A stretch of 64,000 nt of DNA from Chiridota heheva (taxonomy: Eukaryota; Echinodermata; Holothuroidea; Apodida; Chiridotidae), in assembly GCA_020152595.1 (NCBI GenBank), contig JAIGNY010000327.1, positions 2,262,501 through 2,326,500 on the forward strand, given 5' to 3'. Positions 34,580 to 48,300 of the stretch are shown in pieces (positions within the stretch are counted from its first letter, which is position 1; each line of letters opens with the position of its first letter). The position numbers and the translations under genes are program-made. The notes under the pieces are model-generated. The model made no database searches. It saw nothing but the letters and a program-made list of their open reading frames with translations, and was not told the origin of the DNA.

Positions 34580-37345
34580 TAATAACCAACAAAATTATTT
34601 ACAAATAATAAACAGAATTCAAACATGGACTGGGATCATTCTGTCCTTGCAATTTTCCAAGTCAGAATTTCTGTAAATATGGACTAAATACTTTTGAAAT
34701 TGTCACTTCCGTAATAACTAGCTCTGTTTGTAGTTCACACTACACCAGAATTGCCACAACATGATTAGTCTCAACTAAAACTATCTTCTTCTCGACCAGC
34801 ACTAATCATGATACCTGGAGGTATTTATCTTTCTTGAATTGTTTTAAAATTGATTGAAATTCTGAAAATTGCAATATATCTCACCAAATCTGACAAATTT
34901 TTTCTCTCTAATTTTCAAGCCCCATTAAAATATGCAAATTTCATGATGTCATCAGAACTGCTACAACTCCATTTTCTTACTTTAATCCAATTTTTCAAGG
35001 TTTTGCAAGAATAATTTGAAAGACTGAATCTGAAAAACAAATACAATGAATTGCATCATTTTTTCTTATTAAACTGTGACACACTTTTTAAACTAAGGGT
35101 CAGGATGGGACACATGTTGTGGGACACATCTCCTTTATTTCCCAACTGCAGTTTTTGGCTATGTTCAGTAAAAAAAACACTTGACCACTATTGACCTTTA
35201 ATGTCACTCATGCATTTCAAATATAAATATTAAGTGGATAATTTGTTTACAGAACCAATCAATCTATGAACTACAAGAAAGCAATCCACAGAATTGCTGA
35301 TCTCATCACCTTAAGCATACAGTATATTGGGGGAAATAGCTAACAGGGTTACTATAGCTCTGTGACTTTTGTTAAATTGCACTGCCCATGCAAACTCAAG
35401 TACAAGCAGATGTTGAGACAGGCTTGGCTATCTTTCTTTAGGCATGTGGATGAATTGTACTGCCCATGGGAGTACAAACAAACCTTTGACCCCAGGGTCT
35501 ATGGGGACACAAATTAATGTACCAAGGCATCATGGTATAACATAGGGTTGGTATAGGTCTTGTACTTTTAAAGTTAAAAATGGTGCAAAAATGTACAATT
35601 TAGTAAATAATTACCCCCTAAAATCACTATTTGAACTCTGACCTTTGACCCTAATCATTGAAATAACTTCTTAGATATTTCACATTTATCACACCCTACT
35701 GTATGACACCATTCATGCTCACGTCACACTTACCATTCCATAACTATAGGGAAAATGGTGTCACGATTTTAAGCATATGGACAAGATACGCACTCTTCTT
35801 TTGTACCTAATGTCAAATGATGACAAATTCATCCAACCATTTGTCTAACTATATATATATTCTGCTACGTAAGAAAAAAATAATTGGTAAAAATCAACTA
35901 GGTAAGAATATTAGTGAAATGAAGTAAAGGTTGTAGTGTTAACTAGCCATGATATATCAATCTTCATTTAATACAGAACTACTTCATTCACATAACTAAT
36001 AAACCTACCAGCTAAATAGAATTTATACTGCCAATAAATTCACATAATATAATGGAGTTACTGCCAAAACAAACATTAATTAAAGGCCATCTATCGTGAT
36101 TAAAATGTGACGGCGTACATTTTATTCCCAAACAACAGTAATTGGCCTATCAACGTAAGTGCACATTGTACCATTGTGTTTCGACCAATCAAAATACATG
36201 AATTTAATTTGAATTACCTCGTGTGTTAGAGATGATAACTGGTCTTTAAGTTGCACTCAAAAGCAAAGTAGCAGCTTTGTTTATTAGACTATCACGAACA
36301 AAACTTGTTCATTACATACAACGTTGAGTAATTGATTTAGTTCGGATGAAGTTAGTACAATTTTAGAGGGCAGAAATCATTTTCCCTACTATTCAGTAGT
36401 GCACAGCATTCTCAATGAAGTGCACAAAATTCCTTAAAATACCATCAAAGTTCTCACAGATAGTGGCACAACCCCACATGCCATGAATGTAAAAAGGTTC
36501 AGAAAATATGCTAAAAGGTCCATATCATATCGGCGGAAAATGTTGAAAGTGAGCTGAGTACAAGGAGAAACAAAATGATTTTCTTGGGGTGGAAGAGAGA
36601 TGGTATTGAAGGGGATGAAAGAAGTTTGGAGGACGAAGAAGGGGATGTTTATGAGGATATCTTTTGACTGTTAATTTGTAAGTTATTTGGATCGATGAGA
36701 AAGGAGTTTGACAAATGCACCTTCATCCGTCTTATCAATCAGATATAAAAAATAGGGTACAGTGATGACAACATTACAGTGCACTCCCAGTGTTGACCCC
36801 CAGAAGCTACCTGGAGCTGATCCTTAGCTTTCAGAACTAGCTTATTATTCAATTCAGTAAGAGCATAAAGTCAATAAAGAAATCATATCAACTTTTCAAT
36901 TTGAGAATCTGATATCTCCCTGCATTTTTTTACAGCAATATGACTGGCCAAGAGGAGGTACACTCTTAATATAAATCCATCAGAAAGGGTTATATTACTT
37001 TGTCCTAGGGAAATTACTTATCTCACTTGCTTTTGGGGTTTGATTCTGTTTTATATTTTTAAGTCTAATATAGAAATTAGCTATCCTGATTTTTTCTCTT
37101 TCATTACAATCTGAAAATGTGTGCATGAACAGGGTTCATGGACTTACAGCTTTCCCTCTTGCCCGTGCAGGAGATAAAGGACGGTTGTTCTCCTTCGCAT
37201 ACTTTGCTATTTCCTCATCCGGCAAAAAATCCCAATTGTCCATTATCCCACACAAAAGAGCCGATAGGGAAAGTCCACGGTTATTAAAATTGAACCAAAG
37301 ATTCTTTTTACCTCTTAGGAAGCAAAAAGATAAATCTCATCAAGC
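34580..37345. other. No gene seen; dispersed repeats
   Basis: Includes the inverted partner (36,090-36,252) of the 23.8-kb repeat and two related copies of a cactgcccatg...agtacaa motif at 35,385-35,480. The 37,119-37,400 ORF runs into the SINE and has no domain. Confidence 0.45.
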
Positions 37346-37349
37346 CTGG

Positions 37350-37608
37350 AGGGTCTATTTAAGCCAGTGCTTACAGTATATCCAGTTTCCATGGTGCTAA
37401 GCGGATGAAAGTACTTGACTCCCCTGGATGGGACACTAGTCCATCGCAGGTTAACTCCCCAGATAAAACTGATACTCATTTCACAGCTGAGTGAACTGGA
37501 GCAAATAGTATAAAGCTCAAGGACACAGCACAGCACCCTGGCCGAGATACAGTCCCAGTACCTTTTAAGTATAAGACTGACACCCTAACCGCAGGGCCAC
37601 TTCACTCT
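37350..37608 (-). mobile_element. tRNA-derived SINE
   Basis: On the minus strand the head reads gtggccctgcggttagggtg (A-box-like region of a tRNA) followed by a weak B box. The body then has ttgctccagttcactcagct, gcgatggactagtgtcccat and ccaggggagtcaagtacttt. The GATGGACTxGxGTCCCATCC core is widespread in metazoan SINEs (known). A small fragment is at 48,055-48,095. Confidence 0.7.
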
Positions 37609-37619
37609 GTTAGGAGCCA

Positions 37620-38615
37620 CCAGTCAAAGCCAAAGAATGGCTAACGACAAAATTAAATGGGAGATAATTCACCCATCAGTAGGAAGTATCTGATTTCACA
37701 CTACTTGAAGAAATTAACACTGATGAAAGGAGAGAGCACAGAAAGAAATGGTTCCAAACTATGTGCTATATCAAGTCAGAGTGAAAAAGAAATGTAAAGA
37801 TGTGTTTAACTGTTAATGCATTGACGGGCTTTACATTGCCTGGACATGAATTGAATTATAAAACTAGTCAGAATACCTTTGAGAAATGACAGCTAGTACC
37901 TTTAACAAAATACAATAGAAGATCAGCAAGTTCTATTCCACCAAGATTTTCTAAACTTTGCTCCACCACAGGAGGTGAAGCATCACAAAAGGAATGTACA
38001 CAACAAATGCAATTGTTTTTTAAGCTCTAACTTAATGTAGGTCTTGGATACCCAACAACTACTGTCTAAAGTTGAGGTGCTATGTGCAGCGAACGCCGCA
38101 ATGATGACTGTCAGTAATTTGGATAAGGAAAACCTGTTACCAAACACAAAAACCAGTATGCTAAGTATCTGTTTTCATCTAAACAATTATCATAGTAAGG
38201 AATAGACTTCAAAAGTACTTTTGGAAGAGTGGAATATAATTACCAGAACTTGTTCAACCCTTCAAACTCAAAGCACGGATGATAGAATCATCACATTAAG
38301 AAAGAAACTTTCTGGAAGAAGTTTGAAGTATTTCAGAGACAAATTGTATATTTTGTCTAACTTTGAGGATGCTGTACGTGGCTAAGAGCAGTAGTTATGG
38401 GGTACAATATTTACAATAACTCTAGTCTTTAATCTTTTACAGTTAAATGCTTAATTAAAAATGTTTGGTTTTTAAATCAAATTATTCACTTCAATACTCC
38501 TTGTGCAGCAAGCTGTGTGCCACTTTCAAGTATATCTCATGTTTATTTTTCCTGTGTTTTCTTTTGCAACTACATTTAGTGCTTACCAAACTCTAGTATC
38601 TTTCCTCTAATGAAA
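37620..38615. other. No gene seen
   Basis: Unassigned sequence between the SINE and the microsatellite. A minus-strand AATAAA at about 38,541 is a candidate polyadenylation signal for NOA1, but it would give a long 3' UTR crossing the microsatellite. Confidence 0.35.
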
Positions 38616-38620
38616 TTGAA

Positions 38621-38622
<2 letters not shown>

Positions 38623-38693
<71 letters not shown>

Positions 38694-38857
38694 CATACAT
38701 ACATACGTGCATACATACATACATACATACATACATACATACATACATGCATACATACATACATACATACATACATACATACATACATACATACATACAT
38801 ACATACATACATACATACATACATACATACATACATACATACATACATACACACATA
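38623..38857 (+). repeat. (TA)n followed by (CATA)n microsatellite
   Basis: About 67 bp of (ta)n, then about 165 bp of (cata)n with rare g substitutions (cgtgcata, catgcata), ending cacacatatat. All reading frames here (YIYI, TYIH, YVCM) are artefacts. Confidence 0.98.
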
Positions 38858-39184
38858 TATATTACTCCATGGCAGAGGATGTGCAAGAAGCTGAGATGGG
38901 TCAGAAATCACTTTGACAACTTTGGTCTGCTGAAATATCTAGCAATGCAAGAACACATATCAGCCTAACACACAACAGAACAGACCTATATGTAACCCAT
39001 TGATGCAACACCAAAGAAATCTGTACTTGCTAAAACAGAAGGGTCAGTGGCAAAACTTGTGTAAAAGAATAAGTGTGTAAATTAGAGTGTAAATTTAACC
39101 AAATAAATCACCTGCAACCACGATCAAAGAAATAAATCAAGCAAAATTCTTCCTCATTGTTTGCTGGCATGCAAATACTTACTG

Positions 39185-39369
39185 TTAAAACAATCTCATG
39201 AATTTTTGTACATCCACTCTATAGAAGGGTTCCTTTGGTATTCTTTTCCCTCTGAAATTAACAGCATATGGGAGAAGAGCCGGCTGCCTCAAATATAATC
39301 CCTGTCCGTTGGGTGTGTACGCACGAATGTGTACAGGCACATCGCTGCCTGCCGTAATAGCTGCCCAAC
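39185..39369 (-). CDS. NOA1: NOA1 exon 7, C-terminus and stop
   Basis: Acceptor cccttgcag, then (G)WAAITAGSDVPVHIRAYTP, QPALLPYAVNFRGKRIPKEP, ending KFMRLF and TAA at 39,185-39,187. The RAYTPxG and RxPxLLPY segments match the conserved NOA1 C-terminus. Intron 6 before it is 5.1 kb and full of repeats. No close AATAAA lies just downstream; a candidate on the minus strand lies near 38,541, beyond the microsatellite. Confidence 0.92.
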
Positions 39370-42300
39370 CTGCAAGGGGCAAAAATGAATTCAATTACAG
39401 GATTACTCGACTAAAAAGTAAGGACATTTTTATCTTTAAAACCCTACAATATTAACAAATATTTTTCTTGCACATAAAAGCCCAGAAAATCTTTCAAATG
39501 GGTATTTAATTCAATCTTAATTTTGTTTTATCATGTATAGTAATTTATTTTAAGTGCCCAACATTGATGGATGTAGTGAAAACTGATAGTTCTGTTATTT
39601 CAACATCTGCACTTCAAATGTGCAGCTTATGGAAATGGTCACTCGACAGATTGGTGATTAGGAGAGCCTACTGACAATCCTACAGAACAGGAAACTGAGG
39701 CATCTTGGGCAGGTCATGCGGGTAAGTGGGTCTCTGGCGAACACAATTTTATAAGGAAAGGTGGAAGGAACCTCAAAAAGTGGAAGAAACTAGGAAAGGT
39801 GGATGACCAAAGCACATATGGCTGGATGACATTCAAAACTGGAGTCAAATGTACTTGCATAAACTGAAGATATCGGTCAAAGATAAGAGAATTATGGAGA
39901 ACAATTATTTTTAGAGCCGGGTTACCCTAACGGCCAGACTAGGCTTCGGGGACATGCATATGACGTTGATAAATCAACAAAGAAAACCGCCCTCACTTTA
40001 ATCAACTGAGTGCTCCCCTAACTCAATGACTTGTTAGAGGCTGCATGAAATTTTACCTATCCACTGTTACATTACTATATACAGGTTATTTTAGGAATTA
40101 AAGATCCACATAGCAATATATCTATACACAGTATTCAATCTGAGCAGATCAGATATGACTGATCAAATTTTGATCAGTTTTGAATTCATGCAAAATAGGC
40201 AAGCAGCTCAAAATCTTTATGTAATTCTTTCTTTTCTTAGCCACTGAAAATGATAGGAAAGTTTATTGGGGACATGGCAAAAACACAATTTTTTTTTGTC
40301 ATAATCTGCTGCTGCACCACTTTAAAGAGTTATCATAGACATTTAAAACAAAGGATTTACAAAAGAAATACCAAGATAATACATAACAAATATGCAAATT
40401 AATCCCTACAATTTAAAAATGCCACAAAAACAGATAATGCATGAAAGAAAATATATACTGCACATTGTGATTTTTTTGGTAGCATATCGGATTTACGAAA
40501 CTTTTTCTAAAGGGTTTTAGAAAGTTTCATGTTTGTTTTTTGTTCCATTTTTGAAGCTTTCAAATGATATTTCTAGGAATCCTCCGGGTCATGAACACCC
40601 TTATGACAAGTGTGACAAATGGACAACAACCTCTCCCCCACGACGGGCCCCATCCCCTCCTCAGGGTCATGAACACCATAATGACAAGTGTGACAAATGG
40701 ACAACAACCTCTCCCCCACGACGGGCCCCATCCCCTCCTCAGGGTCATGAACACCATAATGACAAGTGTGACAAATGGACAACAACCTCTCCCCCACGAC
40801 GGGCCCCATCCCCTCCTCAGGGTCATGAACACCATAATGACAAGTGTGACAAATGGACAACAACCTCTCCCCCACGACGGGCCCCATCCCCTCCTCAGGG
40901 TCATGAACACCATAATGACAAGTGTGACAAATGGACAACAATCTCTCCCCCACAACGGGCCCCATCCCCTCCTCAAGGTCATGAACACCATAATGACAAG
41001 TGTGACAAATGGATAACAATCTCTCCCCCACGACGGGCCCCATCCCCTCCTCAGGGTCATGAACACCATAATGACAAGTGTGACAAATGGACAACAATCT
41101 CTCCCCCACGACAGGCCCCATCCCCTCCTCAGGGTCATGAACACCATAATGACAAGTGTGACAAATGGATAACAATCTCTCCCCCACGACAGGCCCTATC
41201 CCCTCCTCAGGGTCATGAACACCATAATGACAAGTGTGACAAATGGACAACAATCTCTCCCCCACAACAGGCCCCATCCCCTCCTCAGGTTCATGAACAC
41301 CATAATGACAAGTGTGACAAATGGACAACAATCTCTCCCCCACGACGGGCCCCATCCCCTCCTCAGGGTCATGAACACCATAATGACAAGTGTGACAAAT
41401 GGACAACAATCTCTCCCCCACGACGGGCCCCATCCCCTCCTCAGGGTCATGAACACCATAATGACAAGTGTGACAAATGGACAACAATCTCTCCCCACGA
41501 CGGGCCCCATCCCTCCTCAGGGTCATGATCACCATAATGACAAGTGTGACAAATGGACAACAATCTCTCCCGCACGACGGGCCCCATCCCCTCCTCAGGG
41601 TCATAAACACCATAATGACAAGTGTGACAAATGGACAACAATCTCTCCCCCACGACAGGCCCCATCCCCTCCTCAGGGTCATGAACACCATAATGACAAG
41701 TGTGACAAATGGACAACAATCTCTCCCCCACGACGGGCCCCATCCCCTCCTCAGGGTCATGAACACCATAATGACAAGTGTGACAAATGGACAACAACCT
41801 CTCCCCCACGACGGGCCCCATCCCCTCCTCAGGGTCATGAACACCATAATGACAAGTGTGACAAATGGACAACAATCTCTCCCACACGACGGGCCCCATC
41901 CCCTCCTCAGGGTCATGAACACCATAATGACAAGTGTGACAAATGGACAACAATCTCTCCCCCACGACGGGCCCCATCCCCTCCTCAGGGTCATGAACAC
42001 CATAATGACAAGTGTGACAAATGGACAACAATCTCTCCCCCACGACGGGCCCCATCCCCTGTAAACTATGAAGAGCAAACTCGAATACATGTCTTGGATT
42101 TCCAACATAGACAAAAGGGGATCCTTATTGTTTTACTCCCAATACTAAATAATTTTTCTCCCGCAAGATGAATGATTGACAATGATGTAATTGTCTGTTG
42201 AGAGTGATAGCTGTAAGTCCATGAACCCCTGTCTGTGCACACCTTCATATTTTAAACTGAGCAGCAAAGAATGCGTCAGGGGATGCAATATTTTGTTTCA

Positions 42301-45300
42301 AATTCAACACTTTTAGAACAGAATTTACCAATGAAATTAATTGAGATCAGCAACTGCCCAAGGAAAAAGTTGAATAACCAACTATGATTTATTCATATTC
42401 ATGAACACACACATGAGTTTAAAGTGATCTTCCATGCACTATATACACCCTTGTTGGATGCACGGTAGACTTTCTTATGCTTACAATATGATGTACACAT
42501 TGAGTAATGTAGTATACTTTGTCTGTTTTTATCTAAATTCAAGTTCCCAATGATAAAAACAAATTCTGAGTTGAATTGTTAAAAATAATAGTACATGGGT
42601 GCATTGTGATTTAATACCTGGGCTACACAGAAATTTTGATACAAATTGTATCTCAGTAAGACTGTTACCTTACTTTTCGCTTAATCCATCATAGAAGATT
42701 TGCATGTGATGAGTATAATAGGGCAAACTTTTGTGAATAGAGATCTGTCGTTTGTTTCACTGTGTGTCTGCTTTTACAAGTACACTGCACATTATCATGG
42801 TATTGCACTCAACAAGCATAGGTATTAGAATGTGCATACTTTTCAGCATAGAATTCAGTATTACAGACCATGTGTTTCACTTGCCTCCTATGCAAGTTCA
42901 CAGTTTATTGATATTCAGTTCTGATTGGTGAAGGCTAATTAAGAAATAAACTGCAATTGCAAGCCCATTGTTGAGTAATAACCGACAAGCCCAAATAATT
43001 TGAAGATTAATGGGCAAGGCGAAGCCGAGCCCATTATAGTTCAAAATATTTGGGCGAGCCGGTTATTACCAACAATGGGCATGCAAGAGCAGTTCATATC
43101 TATTTTATCACCAAATAGGATAAAAAACTTTGAAAAATTAAGAAAATCTGATCAAATTCAGATGAAGAAACATGCAAAATTTATACACAGTACCGCACAT
43201 GCATCAATCCAGCTTATTTGCATATGATGACAGAGAGAGAATAGAGTGTTGACTGTTTCTAATCCACCAATTAGTACTTTTGTCCAACGAACAAAACTTG
43301 ATCTCGTAAATGACTCACGAATTCGTCAATTTAGAAATTTAATGTAAGTATTTTGCAATATAAAAGCAACATTTCAAAAGAAACACATTTTGGTTTATCC
43401 CTAAAGGAAAAATATCTTTGTTAACTTAGCGAGAAACAATAAGCAAAGGTCAAAATTATGTCAAGTGTCATGTCACTTCACACTCGTACCGGAGTTCAGC
43501 TGTAAACATGTACTGCAGTGCACTGTCTACATGTACATAGTAAAGTTACATCAGTGCAGTTGATGATCGTTTTAGCTAAAGCACCCAGCCATGTCTTGTC
43601 AAAGTGCGAAGAATACTGGAAAATGGTAACTCTTTCAGGCCTAGTTGTTATTGGTTCAGAAACTACTGTTATTTAGTATTCTCAAATTTGTCAGAATAGG
43701 AAGGTTTGTACAGTTTTTATTTTGAAGTTGTTGAACATAGCGTTTTGGTCTAGGGCTATGCACTGTGCTAGGCTAGTTACAACGACAGTATATGTAGCCT
43801 GTAGGTAAGTGCATTTAAATTGTGCTTAGGCCCTAATGTTACAAAATAAGCAGGCAGTGGCATGTTTCATTCCTAGTTATATACTTGTTTGGTGCAAGTA
43901 CTGAACAATTATAGCCCTGTTGAACTAGTATTAGTATGAACATGTACTGTAGGTCTAACTTTTAAATTTTTACATTTTGCTTTTAATTTCTATTTATTGC
44001 ATTCTATTTTGGGCTGTTTACATTGGACTATGTTGTTGCTCAATATAAATCTGTCATAATCAGCTTATTTTCGGCATAATCTATTTTTGTGCGTAGAATA
44101 ATTATTGAGGGGTTAATCTGTGGTTGCCATGATTAATGTAGGGGTTTAATACCAGTACCCCACATTAGAAACTGTCAATCTAATGAATATGCAACTGCCC
44201 GGTTATTGACTGGGAGTGCTGCCATTGGTCATTTTTTCAGCTACTGTCCGTTCGTTGAGTAATATCCGGACAGTAGGATTGTGCAAATGAAGCTCGTCAG
44301 CCAATCAGGTAGCTTGAAATGAATAACCGGACACTAGTGGTTATAGAATTATTCATTTATCCCATCTTGACAATGTCCATTAATAACAGGATAATGGACT
44401 ATATAAGTTGGGGATGTGTCCCCACTAAGCCAATCACATTGTAGGAAACAAACATACATGGGCATAAACATATATAAAATCATACCAATGGATGAAAGCA
44501 AAACATCTGCAGCACTCTTCTTCCAACCAATTCCTTCAAATTCAAAATATTTTGGCTCGAGCTTCGGAAAAGTTTTCATTCGCTCTTACCACCAATGGGA
44601 ACCTGAAGGTTAACAAATCAAGGTGAGGTAAAACATAATTATTACTACTTACAACCACAACATAAGTGCTTAAAAATTTTGTTTTACAGTCTGACCTCAA
44701 GGACTTTTGAGGTTCATCCTAACTCTGACAATGCTGAGAAATTGCCTAGTGTGACCTAACAAATCTATTGTACACCCAGTTTTTGTTGTGGGCCCATTTC
44801 ATCATTGCGGTCCTTTTTGCAGCAAGACTATTTCATGGAAGCTTATAATTTTGTTATAATCCATGCAAAATATTTGATATACTCTTGCAAAATGCAAGAA
44901 GTTCACCCTATATATATCTTCTAATCTTATATGTAGGCTAAATTTCCTTGTAAGTGTTGAGAAGTACATAGCTTTTAAAAATCAAGTTTCGTTTGTACTC
45001 TGAGCTAATCAAAATTGTAATCATCAACAACTTATTCATATTTATTACAAAAACTCTAGTCCAGATGTACTCATTCTATTATGTACCTTTTAAAGCATTA
45101 GACCGAAAAAGACGCTCCTTTGCGAATTTCACAGATGTGGACAAAAGAATGATAAACTTCATGCCTTTTACATGAGGGCAAAGGTTATTGTATTCATTTA
45201 GATAAGTTAGATTTTTTTTTTTTTTTTTTTTGGGGCTAAAAATATACACTCACTTTATGGTCTAGTGTTCCTTTAAGTGATATGGTTATTGCTATCTATG

Positions 45301-48300
45301 TCCTATGGCATGTTTTTGTTTACTATTATTATCATACATCTTGGTTCATTTCATATAAAGAATGTTCAATGCTTTGTGTATCTTCATATATGCATCTGCA
45401 CCATTCATATTGTACATGCTTTCATTTATATGCATCATTGTTAGAATAAGACTGTTGATAAAGTTTGCAAAGAAAAAGAAAAAAAAGAGACTATTTCATA
45501 TAAAGTGGACTTGAATACAATTTAGTAACCGGTTTCCATGGAACATAACAAATATTCCAAAATGTCCTATCTGTATCAGATGACCCAATTGAAGTGTCCA
45601 CTGCCAACAGTTCAAGAATTGTTCATGTCGGAAACTTCCATTTTTTTCACCAGTTCAAACTCAAAAGTTTACTTTTTTTCTGCTATAAATACTTTTAAAT
45701 GTTCCAGGCTTTTTAATTTTGACTTTGCTTCTGATCAAAACCAAGCTAACAATAAAAGTGTGTTCCTTGACAGAGTTTGAACGAAGCTCATAATATTGAT
45801 GTCATTCCAGTGTCAGGTATCCCAAAGGTTCATATACCCCAATTTTGACAGCTTCAATACACTGCCAAAGCATTTAGAAGTGTATGCCTTAATTGATAAA
45901 CATATAGAATGACACTTGCTAGTTCTAAGCACATGGCAACATGCAACAGATTTTTAATTTTCATGTATTTTTTCATTATTCATTAATATATTTTCTTCTA
46001 ATCAAATCTTTATTTCAATTCCCAATTAAGAAACCATTTTCATCCAATGAAATTTGCATCTTCTCTCCTGTCATAGCCAACAAAACTGTGACTTTTCCAA
46101 GTCTTTCGTGGGGTATCCTGGGAATAATTCCTATGTACTGTAACTGTATGCAATGTTTACTGAGAAGTTTACTTTAGGCATCACAGAATTACTGAACAAA
46201 TTGCATATTGTCATCCTCATTTAATTGAGTAGCTTAAAACTATCTTGAAAAAATGAGCCTGACTAAAATGATAGTTCACATGATAATTACCCTGAAGTGT
46301 CTTTCTCCAGCATTCTTTTTGTAAAAATCATCTGCCTCATCTATAGTGGTCACTCTAACTGGCACTTGATGAGAGGCAAATATGGTAAAATAAATGGCAA
46401 CTGTTCCCTGAAAGAAATATTCAAAACAAATTAAGGCTGGCATTATTACATTAATTCCATCAATTAAAAGCTTAAGTAATTAATCAAGAGCAGGGATTGA
46501 CAAATCACTTGTCTGACTGACCTGGACAACTAAATATCATAAGTGAACAGACATACTTTTTCATATGTCTGTCAATCGAAAAACCAGTTTTCTTTAATAA
46601 TAATAATAATAATGAAAGGCATAGATTTATATAGCGCTTTTTGCTCAGCCTCAAGATGCTTCAAGAAGATCACAACAATAATGCATAAAAGTTGAATTAT
46701 TTAATGAATAAATGAGTATTTAGAAGACGTTTGAAAGAAATAATAGATCATGCGTTGCAAACCACATAAGTACCTTTCAAGTAGATATTGATACCTCATC
46801 ATAGGTGTCACCAGAGAATATAAAAGAGGGGGGTCCAATCACAAAATGATGGTGTCCTTCTTTACTTTTTTCCACGTGTGGTGGGAATCCAGGGGGCAAA
46901 GCCCCCAGATGCTCTGCGATTTTAGTCATTATGAGGGCCTAAAAGTGGATGGAATTTGACACGTTTTTATGTATCCTTGCCTGCTATTTTCTACATACCT
47001 GGGGTATGTGTAACTGGAAGTCTGTGGGAGTGGTGCTACAGCACTCGAAGGATTGCATCAATTCAGAAAGTTTTTTTCGTGCCACACATCTTATTTCTAT
47101 GCTTTCTGTGAATATAGTATAATTGCTGCTAGGAACTAGGCCTATATACCAGGGCATACATTTCATAGCCGTGGTTACTAACATATAGGTACAATCATGG
47201 GGGGGTTCAGGGGCAAGTAGTCCACAGCATACCATCATTGCATCTACATAATTTGTTGATGTAATAACATGAAGAAATATGTCAGTTTTGGGGATAGGTC
47301 TATTTCGTAACTTCTTGAAAGAATATTTTCTGATAGGTGACCCACCCTCTATGGAGACACATATGATTTATTAAGACACCTTTAAAAACATAACATTAAC
47401 ATTTTGTTGAACATTTTACATTACAATTTTGTTTGCACCCCCCGATCCCCCCTTGGTGACGCCTATGCTCATGATACTAAATTAGCCATAGTATGCTTAC
47501 AGATAACTCATAATGCTTGAAATTCAAAATGGCCACTATTTTGAGACAATTATTGCTTCTTTCTAACTACCAGAGCAAACAAAATGTTGCTTTGGCAACC
47601 AAAACTTAACATTTCTGAGATTCCATATTACAAAAAAATTATCTAAGTTCCTTTTAAGATGAAGCTAATATTAGATAAGTATATTAGCTCACTACAATCA
47701 CAGTTGCCTTGACAGCCATATAAATCAAAAGCCACATTTCCACATTCAATAACACCAAAATGAAACATCTGAAAGAAACCTTATCCAACTATCCATTTAA
47801 AGATCAGTACTGGGCATGAAACTCCATTGCGTACACTTTACAATACAGGTTTCTATTGATCGCTCACCCCAGTGCCAGTTTATAGTCATCTTGGTTAAGC
47901 TATGAATAATTACATTGGTTATACTAACATGAGGAACCAAAGAATGTTTGTTACAAATATTAATATGTATGTGAAAGCCATGTTACCTAAAATATGGGCA
48001 CTTTGAAAACAATCGAGCAAAGTTAATTAATATCCCCCTCTCCAATATGTGAAAGTTCGCGACTCCCCTGGGTGGCACATAGTCTACAATCTGACAATTT
48101 GTATAAAACTTTTCACGGTGATGTTAATAAGGTGACACATTTTAACCAAAAGTTTTTACTGTTTTGCCAAATTATCTGATCAAATTTCTTTCGAAAGACA
48201 TGCATAAGGAAATTTGTTCTTACATAGTCAAACTTAGCTTGTATGACAGGTGTTTCATGACATAACAAGGGAGAACTTCAAGGCGTAAATTTTTCAGTTT

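Noticed and set aside
38576-38916. ORFs of repeated YVCM, YIYI or TYIH
   Set aside because: They arise from the (TA)n and (CATA)n microsatellite and are open in several frames at once.
40586-42060. CRISPR-like array
   Set aside because: The units are head-to-tail 78-bp repeats without distinct spacers, in a eukaryotic intron.
40573-42114. 513-codon minus-strand ORF as a gene
   Set aside because: It is made of 78-bp minisatellite units within a NOA1 intron, and other frames on both strands are also open; no splice or start evidence.
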